This document shows positions 16,547 through 23,947 of a stretch of DNA of 64,000 nucleotides, one piece after another. Within the stretch, counting starts at the first letter, position 1; the number at the start of each line of letters is the position of its first letter. The DNA comes from an uncultured Prevotella sp. (lineage in GTDB: Bacteria; Bacteroidota; Bacteroidia; Bacteroidales; Bacteroidaceae). Below the pieces are notes generated by a model. That model was not told the origin of the DNA and did no database searches. It worked only from the letters and a program-made list of their open reading frames with translations. A program made the translations under genes and the position numbers. The stretch covers positions 1 to 64,000 of the forward strand of contig UQFS01000005.1 in assembly GCA_900540375.1 (NCBI GenBank), read 5' to 3'.

Positions 16547-18115
16547 TTATTCCTTCTTGATTTTCCATTCTTTGATGGTACGTTCCTTGCTGCTGAAATT
16601 AATGCCAACCTTCACAAGTCGGCGTCCGTCGGTCTCGAATGGGATAAGGTAGCCTTGATTGTCTATCTGTGCGAGCGCATCATCGACAGAGCCGTCCATC
16701 TTCAGTTCCATTACATAGATTGTGCTTGCTGTTTTCAGCAGTATGTCCATTCTTCCTTCCGCTGTGCATACTTGCGAATAGCAGAAGTTACTAAATAACG
16801 AGAACATCACATACAGCATGGCGGTGTAATGCCCCTCAGAAGTTTTCATGTCTTTTAGTGTTCCTTCCTGGTAGGGAATGGATGCGAAGAAGCTGCGTGC
16901 TATATGGAGCATACCGTCAAGGTCATCTTTCATCAGTGCCAGCCACATGTTTCCCAAGGTACTACTGGCTTTTGCACTTTCTTTGCTGACATAATAGGGA
17001 ATGAGTGAATGCAGCAGCCCTACTTTCACCTCTGTGTTTGGAAATCCAAGTGTGTATTCCGTGCTAAAGGGATTGTAGTCCTTGATGGTGAGGCAGCCGC
17101 TTTGGTATAGCAGAGGAAGCACGCTGACCATGGCTTCAGTGGGCGCGTCGAAGTCGGAAGAGAAGGCTTTGCTCTCTTCCAGCTCAGGGATAGAAGTGTC
17201 GTGAGATAGAAGTGTCTTGATGAGATAGGTCGGCGTGCCCGTCTCGAACCAGAAGTTTTCCAACTGCTTTGTGTTCATTGCCCGCAAGACGCTGAACGGA
17301 TTGTAGACACCTTCGGAGTTGCGGGAGAAATGATAGCCGTCGTAGAGGTTCTTGAGTTTGGACAGAGCCTCTTGATAGGTGATCTTGTTATATTCTGCAA
17401 TGCTCTGTATGCCGTCCTTGAAATCCCGCTCTATCTCCTCTTGTGTGAATCCGACAATGGTAGAATATTGCGGCGTCATGGTGATGTTGCTCAAGTTGTT
17501 GAGTTGGGAAAAGATGCTCAGCTGAGAGAACTTCGTGATGCCGGTGATGAAGACAAACCGAAGATAGGGATCCAACTTCTTCAAAGGCGAGAAAAACGAC
17601 TGCAAGGCCGTGCGTATGGCGTCTAAGCGTTCAGGATCATGAAGCACGGTGAGCAGCGGCGAATCGTACTCATCAATGAGCACGACCACTTGCTTCCCAG
17701 TTTTCTTATAGATATTCTCCACCAACAGTCTAAACCGTGTGCTGATGTCGCGGTCAGTGGATGTAGTGACTCCGTAGCTCTCCTCCATGGAAGAGAGGGT
17801 AGCATTGATATTGATTTCAAATTGCTCGGTAGTTCCCAGTTTGATGTCGCTCAAGTCGAAGTGCAGGACGGGATATTCTGTCCAATCCTGTTCCAGAGCT
17901 TCTATATCCAATCCTTTGAACAACTCCTTTTTCCCTCTGAAATAGGAATCGAATGTGCTGACGAGCAGAGACTTTCCAAAACGACGCGGGCGCGATAGAA
18001 AGACGTATTTCAAATCGTTTGCCACTTCGTACATATACCGTGTTTTGTCTACATAGATGCAATTCCTTTTGCGGATCTCACTGAATGTCTGTATTCCTAC
18101 TGGATAACGTATCAT
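16547..18115 (-). CDS. AAA-ATPase-like protein with C-terminal PD-(D/E)XK nuclease domain (second copy)
   Basis: A 522-residue paralogue of the protein at 8712-10286, alike over the whole length. It has the same opening (RYPVGIQTFSEIRK), the Walker-A-like SRPRRFGKSLL, Walker B LIDEYDSPLL and the nuclease core GRMDILLKT...MELK. Long blocks such as DPYLRFVFITGITKFSQLS are nearly unchanged between copies. It has its own promoter and, like the other copy, lies directly before a glycosyltransferase gene. The function of the family is not established. Confidence 0.88.
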   Translation of the reverse strand: MIRYPVGIQTFSEIRKRNCIYVDKTRYMYEVANDLKYVFLSRPRRFGKSLLVSTFDSYFRGKKELFKGLDIEALEQDWTEYPVLHFDLSDIKLGTTEQFEININATLSSMEESYGVTTSTDRDISTRFRLLVENIYKKTGKQVVVLIDEYDSPLLTVLHDPERLDAIRTALQSFFSPLKKLDPYLRFVFITGITKFSQLSIFSQLNNLSNITMTPQYSTIVGFTQEEIERDFKDGIQSIAEYNKITYQEALSKLKNLYDGYHFSRNSEGVYNPFSVLRAMNTKQLENFWFETGTPTYLIKTLLSHDTSIPELEESKAFSSDFDAPTEAMVSVLPLLYQSGCLTIKDYNPFSTEYTLGFPNTEVKVGLLHSLIPYYVSKESAKASSTLGNMWLALMKDDLDGMLHIARSFFASIPYQEGTLKDMKTSEGHYTAMLYVMFSLFSNFCYSQVCTAEGRMDILLKTASTIYVMELKMDGSVDDALAQIDNQGYLIPFETDGRRLVKVGINFSSKERTIKEWKIKKE

Positions 18116-18131
18116 AGTACTTTCTTTTTCG

Positions 18132-18161
18132 CAAAGTTAATAAAATAAATGGCAACACCAA
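18132..18161 (-). promoter_or_regulatory. Promoter of the second AAA/nuclease gene
   Basis: On the minus strand TTG (18161-18159), a 19-nt spacer and TAACTTTG (18139-18132) fit the consensus. The start site would be near 18125, about 10 nt before the start codon. Confidence 0.55.
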
Positions 18162-18201
18162 ACAATTCTCTAAGAAAAGTGGCTACTGACAGATTTCTGT
18201 A

Positions 18202-19626
18202 TCAATAGAGATAATCAATGTAGAGTGCACCATTATAAATAAGGAGACAGAGCGTGAGGACACCAATGAGCAGACGAGGACTTAACCTGATCCACTCTTT
18301 GGAAGAGCGCGCAGCGTCCTTCAATAGGTACGCCACCGCTATGGGCGCGACGATGAGCCAGTGAGCGCTCATGATGTAGGCTTCGTTGAGGCCGAAGCCC
18401 AGCACCACATGGATGAGCAGGTCGAAGCCAAGAAATGACAGGGCCAGCCAGAGAAAGCGGCTGCGCCGGCCTGCCCATACGCCTAAGAGAAAAAGCAGAA
18501 ACACCAGAGCCTCTACGATGTAGTTGAAGGCATAGCGATAGTGTACGATGACGGGACGGTCGCGGAGCACGTCTTCGAGCAAATGGTCGGTATGCAGTTG
18601 GATGGGCTCGCCGAGTACGTTCTCTATCAGGCTCCGTCCGCGTGGCGTGCTGATGTCGGTCCACTGCGAGAACTCTCCGTTGGCGATGGGCTTGCCCTCA
18701 TGGGCGTGGATGGCGAGACGTCTGCTTTTGGCGGCCTTGACAGAGTCTTGCCGGGCTACGATGGCAAGGGCTGTGCGGCGGATAAGTGCCGTGTCGGCGG
18801 TGTGCATCGTGTCGGCTACTTGCCGGTAGGTCTTGGCAATGAGTTTGTCGTGCTTCTTCGTCTTGGCCTCCTGACGCGCGATGAAGTTAGGGCGCTCAAA
18901 GGTGTACCATTCCCAGCGGGCAAAGCCCCAAATGAGAGCAGCAGGCAAGACAACGGTCAGCAGCAGGTTGGCAGGGCGCCAGAAACGCTTGCCACCGACG
19001 AAGAGATTAGCTAAAAACACTTTGATGCCGTTGTTGAGCGAGATGCCCGCAGTGAGAAAGAACAGCAGGATCGACTGCCAGCGGGGCATGAGCTTGCCTT
19101 CTTTCATCTTCATGCCGGAGAGATAAAGCACCAGCGTGAGCATGAACATCGACAGACAGAAGTGATCGGGAACGCTGATGGTCACCATCACGTAGGCGAA
19201 AGAAAACAGAAAGGTGGTCAGCAGCCAGGCGTCACCGTCACCGATACCTACTACACGATGGAGCAGACGTACCATATATATATAGGTGTAGTAGGCGCAG
19301 GCTACGAGCATGCAACCCATGATGAGTGGTGCGGCGTTGCGTCCTGTGAGCCATTCCACGGCAGCATTGAGTTGTGAGGGTAGCCACATGAAGAAAGCCA
19401 GCAACGGATGGCGGTAGATGTTGTAGGCTGTGGTCCAATGGTCGATGACGACATAGCTCAGCGGATCGAAGCCGGAGATATGGAAGGTGTTCAGCACCAG
19501 CTTGCGGTAGTTGTCGCTGACGTGGCTGAACTGATGCCAGTAGCGAACGATGACCAGCGCATTGAGCAAAATGATATATGCTAATGCCAGCGTGCGGGGA
19601 ACGATTTCTTTCTTATTCACGGACAT
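18202..19626 (-). CDS. Polytopic membrane protein, GT-C-like (paralogue of 5272-6630)
   Basis: A 474-residue multi-pass membrane protein related to the one at 5272-6630 (shared blocks listed there). A long charged insert around residues 250-330 separates two hydrophobic halves, each with several membrane segments. It begins 5 bp after the GtrA gene and is the last gene of a UbiA-HAD-GtrA-membrane protein series. That context supports a role in using a polyprenyl-phosphate sugar outside the membrane, as GT-C enzymes do. This role is inferred. DUF6080 is my tentative family label. Confidence 0.75.
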   Translation of the reverse strand: MSVNKKEIVPRTLALAYIILLNALVIVRYWHQFSHVSDNYRKLVLNTFHISGFDPLSYVVIDHWTTAYNIYRHPLLAFFMWLPSQLNAAVEWLTGRNAAPLIMGCMLVACAYYTYIYMVRLLHRVVGIGDGDAWLLTTFLFSFAYVMVTISVPDHFCLSMFMLTLVLYLSGMKMKEGKLMPRWQSILLFFLTAGISLNNGIKVFLANLFVGGKRFWRPANLLLTVVLPAALIWGFARWEWYTFERPNFIARQEAKTKKHDKLIAKTYRQVADTMHTADTALIRRTALAIVARQDSVKAAKSRRLAIHAHEGKPIANGEFSQWTDISTPRGRSLIENVLGEPIQLHTDHLLEDVLRDRPVIVHYRYAFNYIVEALVFLLFLLGVWAGRRSRFLWLALSFLGFDLLIHVVLGFGLNEAYIMSAHWLIVAPIAVAYLLKDAARSSKEWIRLSPRLLIGVLTLCLLIYNGALYIDYLY

Positions 19627-19631
19627 GATAA

Positions 19632-20036
19632 CTATCGTTTAAGGAAGAACCGGACCAGCAAAAAGTTGACAGGTACGCAGACACAGAACATTGGTATGGG
19701 CGCCCACTGCTTCGGCACACCCAGATAGATGAACAGCGCGAGCATGGCCATCTGCAGCAGATAGTTGACCACATGGCTCAAGGCGAAACCTGCTCCGTGC
19801 TTCACGTTGGCCTTGACATGAAAGGTGAAGTGGGTGCTGGCGTAGAAGTTGAAACAGAAGCTTACCGCATAGCCCACCGTGTTGGCTACGCCCGCACTCG
19901 TCCATTGGAGCAGGAGCAGGTACACACCATATTGTATGAGTGTGGCCATGCCACCGACAAGGCCGAAGCGCAGCACCTCGCCCAGCTTCTCCCGTTTGTC
20001 TTTATCTAAACGGCTTGTAATGTCTTTCGTCTGCAT
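19632..20036 (-). CDS. GtrA family membrane protein
   Basis: A small four-helix membrane protein of about 134 residues with the GtrA signature EVLRFGLVGGMATLIQYGVY and SFCFNFYASTHFTF. GtrA-type proteins are thought to flip polyprenyl-phosphate-linked sugars across the membrane. The start at 20036 (MQTKDITSR) gives a 35-bp overlap with the HAD gene; an in-frame ATG at 20060 is also possible. Its place between the HAD/UbiA genes and a large membrane protein fits flipping of a lipid-linked sugar. Confidence 0.85.
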   Translation of the reverse strand: MQTKDITSRLDKDKREKLGEVLRFGLVGGMATLIQYGVYLLLLQWTSAGVANTVGYAVSFCFNFYASTHFTFHVKANVKHGAGFALSHVVNYLLQMAMLALFIYLGVPKQWAPIPMFCVCVPVNFLLVRFFLKR

Positions 20037-20715
20037 ATTGCAACATTTCTTTGTCGCCACGGCTGTCTCCGTAGGCAGTGATATGGTAATGGTCGCGCGG
20101 ATCGCTCAGCAGTGCCTGCACGCGGTGCACCTTTTCCGGACCATAGCAGTTGGCGGTGAGGAAGCGCCCGGTAACCTTACCGTCGATGACCTCTATCCGG
20201 GTGCCAACAATGGAGAGGCTGTGTACATTTTGAAAATGACGGAAGAACGGAGCCACCCAGTTGTCAATGCTCGCACTGACCACCATCACCTGTGCGCCCG
20301 CGTCAAGGGCTTGGCGTAGGGTGGCAAGCCCCTGAGAACGCAGGAGCTTCCGATTGTCGGCGGCAAAGCGGCGGCAGCAGTCATTGAAGTTGTCCAATGA
20401 CATACCGGCGAAGAAGTGTGTGAAGATCTTTTGCTTCGCTTTCCAGTTGGGATAGAGGTGGAGTTTCATCATCACCAGTTGGGGCAGGTAGCGTAGAAAG
20501 CCGGTCACCGTCCGACGGGTGCCATGGACATAGCGGATGAAGGCGATCAGTGTATCGCGCGTGGTCAGCGTGCCGTCGAAGTCGAAGAGAGACAAAGACG
20601 CTCTCCTCCCTAACCCCCCCTCTCCCTGAAGGGAGAGGGGGGAATGCTCACCGTTTTGGGCTTCGCGGTCAACTATGTTGCTGGCTTTATTGCTCTTTGG
20701 ATCTTGGGTCTCCAT
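20002..20715 (-). CDS. HAD-IB family phosphatase (SerB-like)
   Basis: A 237-residue HAD phosphatase. Motif I is LFDFDGTLT with the nucleophile Asp, motif II is VVSAS and motif IV lies in ITAYGDSRGDKEML. Placed directly after UbiA, it may dephosphorylate the UbiA product (polyprenyl-phosphoryl-5-phosphoribose in the mycobacterial analogy). The first 40 or so residues are odd: the CT-rich hairpin repeat at 20615-20642 is read in frame as PLSLQGEGG. No later ATG precedes the catalytic motif, so the repeat is probably translated. Confidence 0.82.
   Translation of the reverse strand: METQDPKSNKASNIVDREAQNGEHSPLSLQGEGGLGRRASLSLFDFDGTLTTRDTLIAFIRYVHGTRRTVTGFLRYLPQLVMMKLHLYPNWKAKQKIFTHFFAGMSLDNFNDCCRRFAADNRKLLRSQGLATLRQALDAGAQVMVVSASIDNWVAPFFRHFQNVHSLSIVGTRIEVIDGKVTGRFLTANCYGPEKVHRVQALLSDPRDHYHITAYGDSRGDKEMLQYADERHYKPFR
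20615..20642. repeat. CT-rich hairpin repeat inside the HAD gene
   Basis: A 12-bp perfect stem (CCCCCCTCTCCC/GGGAGAGGGGGG) with a TGAA loop. Related hairpins lie at 55849-55869 and 63664-63685, with degenerate copies near 61418-61460 and 61579-61612. This copy lies within the N-terminal coding part of the HAD gene. Confidence 0.8.
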
Positions 20716-20773
20716 GCGTTCTGTCGTTTATCAGAAAATAATATGAAGTTTATCAGAAATGATATGAAGTTGA

Positions 20774-21673
20774 TTAGTAAATGATGACGAGGAACGAGAT
20801 GAACCAAGCCAGGAGGTCGAGTTGGATGAAGTGGTCGTGAAGGACGATCTTTGTGGGGTTGCCGCTCTTCTTCTCTACCACGGCAATCTGCAGGTAGCGC
20901 AGGATGCCTACCAGCACAAAGATGGAAGTAAGATAGAGATAGTCGTTGTGGAAGGCGGCGATGACTTCGGGACTCACCGTGTACATGATATAGCACACCA
21001 GCGTCACGGCAGCCGTGATGGTGATGCTCTGGTTGATAAACGTCATGTTGTAGTGGATAGTGTTCTTGCGTGGTGGCTGTCCCGTCTGCTCCATGCGCAA
21101 CACATCGTCGCGCCGCTTGGCCAGACTCATGAACAGCGTCAGCAGGAAAGTCATCAGCACTATCCACTTGCTCAGCACGATGCCCGTCGCAAAGCCACCG
21201 GCAAACAGACGGAGCACAAAGCCGAAGGCCACCACACACACGTCGATGACCGCATACTGCTTTAGCTTGGCACAGTAGCCGAGGTTCATCAGCCAATAGA
21301 ATAGGATGACACTGCCCACGCTCACAGCATTGCTTTCCATGTCGTTGCCCACGGTAAGGAGCAGGGCACATGTACCCATTGACATGAGGAACAGTAAGAA
21401 CATCAGACCGTAGGCTTGCGCCACAGTGACTGCTCCGGAGGCGATAGGGCGGTGGCATTTCTCCGGGTGGCGGATGTCGTCGGGAAGGTCACAGATGTCG
21501 TTGTAGCAATAGATGCTCGACGCTGCGAAGCTGAAAGCCATGAAGCTGATCAGCGTTGACAGCAGAGGCTGTGTCTCGAAGAGCCTTCCGCCAAACATCA
21601 CGGGGCAGAATACAAAGGCATTCTTTAGCCATTGAGCCGGACGAGTGAGCTTAAGTAAACTGGTATAGTGCAT
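20774..21673 (-). CDS. UbiA family prenyltransferase, decaprenyl-phosphate phosphoribosyltransferase-like
   Basis: A 299-residue multi-pass membrane enzyme. The opening LLKLTRPAQWLKNAFVFCPV and the Asp-rich YNDICDLPDDIRHPEKCHRP match the subgroup that includes mycobacterial decaprenyl-phosphate phosphoribosyltransferase (Rv3806c) rather than quinone prenyltransferases. A second acidic segment, AKRRDDVL, is also present. It probably couples polyprenyl phosphate with phosphoribosyl diphosphate at the inner membrane. It is followed by the HAD and GtrA genes in the same direction. Confidence 0.8.
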   Translation of the reverse strand: MHYTSLLKLTRPAQWLKNAFVFCPVMFGGRLFETQPLLSTLISFMAFSFAASSIYCYNDICDLPDDIRHPEKCHRPIASGAVTVAQAYGLMFLLFLMSMGTCALLLTVGNDMESNAVSVGSVILFYWLMNLGYCAKLKQYAVIDVCVVAFGFVLRLFAGGFATGIVLSKWIVLMTFLLTLFMSLAKRRDDVLRMEQTGQPPRKNTIHYNMTFINQSITITAAVTLVCYIMYTVSPEVIAAFHNDYLYLTSIFVLVGILRYLQIAVVEKKSGNPTKIVLHDHFIQLDLLAWFISFLVIIY

Positions 21674-21704
21674 GAGTATTTCTTTTATTTGTCAGTTGTC
21701 TTTT

Positions 21705-22709
21705 TCATTTGACTCTTTTCTCAACTGCATGCTGTATCATTTGTGTCACCTTTTGCAGTATCCATGCCAAGGGCAGGGTGATGACCAGACAGAGCAGAAA
21801 GGTCGGCCAATAGGAGAGTGACTTGGGGATGTAGGCCAACACAAAATGCTGATGGATGAGATAACATTCCAAGCTCAGCGTGCCTACGAAACGGAAGCAG
21901 TGGTTCACCTTGGCAGGCAGACGGCGGAAGACACGGTTGAGGATGAGGATGGCCGTGACGGTGAGCGGGATGTAGAGCATACGCTCGATAAACAGCGGAA
22001 ACTGTCCGTGCTTCTCCTGTTCCAGGAAGATGCTGGAGGCGAGGGCCATGACAAACATCAGGAAGATCATCCAAATACCTTGCCCGTCGACGGTCTGCTT
22101 GCGCCGAACCATCTCGCCCATGTTGATGCCGATGAAGAAGATGGGCACACGGCTCCAGAAAATCTCGAGGTGGCCGGCAATGTGGTTGATAGGCGTCACC
22201 CACTGCACCAGAATGCACCACATCACCATCACCACGGGCAACCAACGGTAGATGGGGTGGCGACGGATCAGCTCCATATAGGGTGGGGCGAAGAGATAGA
22301 GCATTATGATGGCGGGAATGTACCAGAAGTTCAACTCGTCGCGGAGCCAGAACTCCCAGTTGAAGCCCAACTCACCGATGAGATCGATCCACGACCAAGC
22401 CGAGCCGCCATGGAAATTAGGCAGATAGAACAGTGTGGCAATGATGAGCCATGCGGGATAGATGCGTATGAACCGCCGGAAATAGAAACGCTTGACAGAC
22501 GGATTCTTAGCCCAAGAGAACCATAGACCAATACCGCTTAGGAACAAAAACATGTCCACGCCGATGTTGCCCATACGCCGAAGACCAAAGAAGGCATCGG
22601 AGCGGGCAAGGTCCACATGGAACAACATGATGAACAGCATGGCGGCTCCCATCAGCTCGCCACGGAAGCGGCTGATGTTTGCAAGCTCTATATCGGGAAT
22701 ACGTTTCAC
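21705..22709 (-). CDS. Acyltransferase family 3 membrane protein (OafA-like)
   Basis: A 334-residue membrane protein with about ten hydrophobic segments and the acyltransferase-3 signature: an N-terminal RFRGELMGAAMLFIMLFHVD with the key His, then GNIGVDMFLFLSGIGLWFSW. These enzymes O-acylate extracytoplasmic glycans. It starts 125 bp after another acyltransferase gene and precedes the UbiA gene by 31 bp on the same strand. Confidence 0.85.
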   Translation of the reverse strand: MKRIPDIELANISRFRGELMGAAMLFIMLFHVDLARSDAFFGLRRMGNIGVDMFLFLSGIGLWFSWAKNPSVKRFYFRRFIRIYPAWLIIATLFYLPNFHGGSAWSWIDLIGELGFNWEFWLRDELNFWYIPAIIMLYLFAPPYMELIRRHPIYRWLPVVMVMWCILVQWVTPINHIAGHLEIFWSRVPIFFIGINMGEMVRRKQTVDGQGIWMIFLMFVMALASSIFLEQEKHGQFPLFIERMLYIPLTVTAILILNRVFRRLPAKVNHCFRFVGTLSLECYLIHQHFVLAYIPKSLSYWPTFLLCLVITLPLAWILQKVTQMIQHAVEKRVK

Positions 22710-22780
22710 AATGTTGAATTATTCAATGTTGAGTGTTGAATGTTAAGTGATAAGTTATTCAATGTTGAATGATGACTTGG
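22709..22780. repeat. Short TTGAATGTTGA-type repeats
   Basis: The stretch contains several degenerate copies of ATTCAATGTTGA/GTTGAATG. The same motif occurs at 25911-25967, in inverse orientation at 47524-47556, and inside porU at 60980-61001. Confidence 0.6.
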
Positions 22781-22834
22781 CTTGGTATTGAATGGAGACT
22801 TCACTCCTATTTTCTGACTTCAGACTCCTGTCTT

Positions 22835-23947
22835 CTAACTCTTAATCCTCACTTCCTTTGGACTTGGAATCTTCTTCATCACTTCTTTCAGCAGCCAGGC
22901 AACACCCAGCGAGGTGATGACATAGAGCAGCAGTCCCGTGTAGTAGTCGCCGTGGCGCGAGATGGGTATAAACACTTTGCGCAGTACGGGATGGATGACG
23001 AAGAGAGCCGCTGAGATAGAGCCCAGCCATGAGAAGACGTACCATAGCGCGTCGCGCAGGCGCTGCATTGGCAACAGCGAAAGAGTCTTCACGAAATAGA
23101 CGGTGGCGTAGCACACCATTGCCGGAATGAAAGCCCAAGCGTAGTAGTTGGTACTCATCGACACAATGAAGAATGAGCAGACCACCCAGCTCATCAGCGC
23201 ACCGCCGAAGTTCATGCGCACCAGCATGATGCGCTCGCCATAGCGGGCAAAGAGAATGCCGAGGCCGAAGGGCAGCATGCCGCCCATGAAGTTGTAGCGA
23301 TAATAATTGATGGCTTCACTCTCGGGACCCATCGTCATTTGTATTCCGAGACATACGGCCATCAGTCCTGCTGTCCAACCCCAATGATGGCGGTAGAGCA
23401 ACAGACGATAGACGAGGTAGAGCTGGAGCATCAGACCGAAGAACCAGTAGGGACCTGGCCAGATGTTGTCGTCGGGATGAGCGAGGAAGTTGTTGACCAT
23501 GCCTAATTGCGTGAGGATCTGTACCATGGTGTAGTGCCAGCTGTCCGGCGTGATGGCGTCGACAATGGTGAAGCAGATGAATCCGACAATCATCATCTTG
23601 AACAGTTTCAGGAAGTGATAGCGGATGAAGCCCCATGTATTGACTTTCGGCTCCAAGCGCGGGCCGGGCTTGGTGTTGCCGTATTTTCTTTCCAGACCAA
23701 AGGCACTGAGGAAGAGGAAGATGGGCACACCATAGTGTCCGAAGAACGAAATGATGTGCATCGGCAGCAAGGCGTCAGGATGGGCGCAGACTTGCATCAG
23801 CCAGTCGACGTTGTGCTGGGAGTATTGATATTCGTTCTCCTTCACCACCGGATTAAGCCAGTGGCAGTAGTTATGCAGGAAGATGCCGAGGATAGCGAGT
23901 CCCCGCATCACGTTGCATTCCGTACGGGTTAATAATTCTGCGTTCAT
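22835..23947 (-). CDS. Acyltransferase family 3 membrane protein
   Basis: A 370-residue polytopic protein with the acyltransferase-3 pattern: RGLAILGIFLHNYCHW near the N-terminus and GHYGVPIFLFLSAFGLERK in the second helix pair. It is related to the gene at 21705-22709 but clearly diverged. Its ATG overlaps the stop of the EptA-like gene (ATGA at 23944-23947), so the two are translationally coupled and probably modify the same surface glycan or lipid A. Confidence 0.85.
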   Translation of the reverse strand: MNAELLTRTECNVMRGLAILGIFLHNYCHWLNPVVKENEYQYSQHNVDWLMQVCAHPDALLPMHIISFFGHYGVPIFLFLSAFGLERKYGNTKPGPRLEPKVNTWGFIRYHFLKLFKMMIVGFICFTIVDAITPDSWHYTMVQILTQLGMVNNFLAHPDDNIWPGPYWFFGLMLQLYLVYRLLLYRHHWGWTAGLMAVCLGIQMTMGPESEAINYYRYNFMGGMLPFGLGILFARYGERIMLVRMNFGGALMSWVVCSFFIVSMSTNYYAWAFIPAMVCYATVYFVKTLSLLPMQRLRDALWYVFSWLGSISAALFVIHPVLRKVFIPISRHGDYYTGLLLYVITSLGVAWLLKEVMKKIPSPKEVRIKS

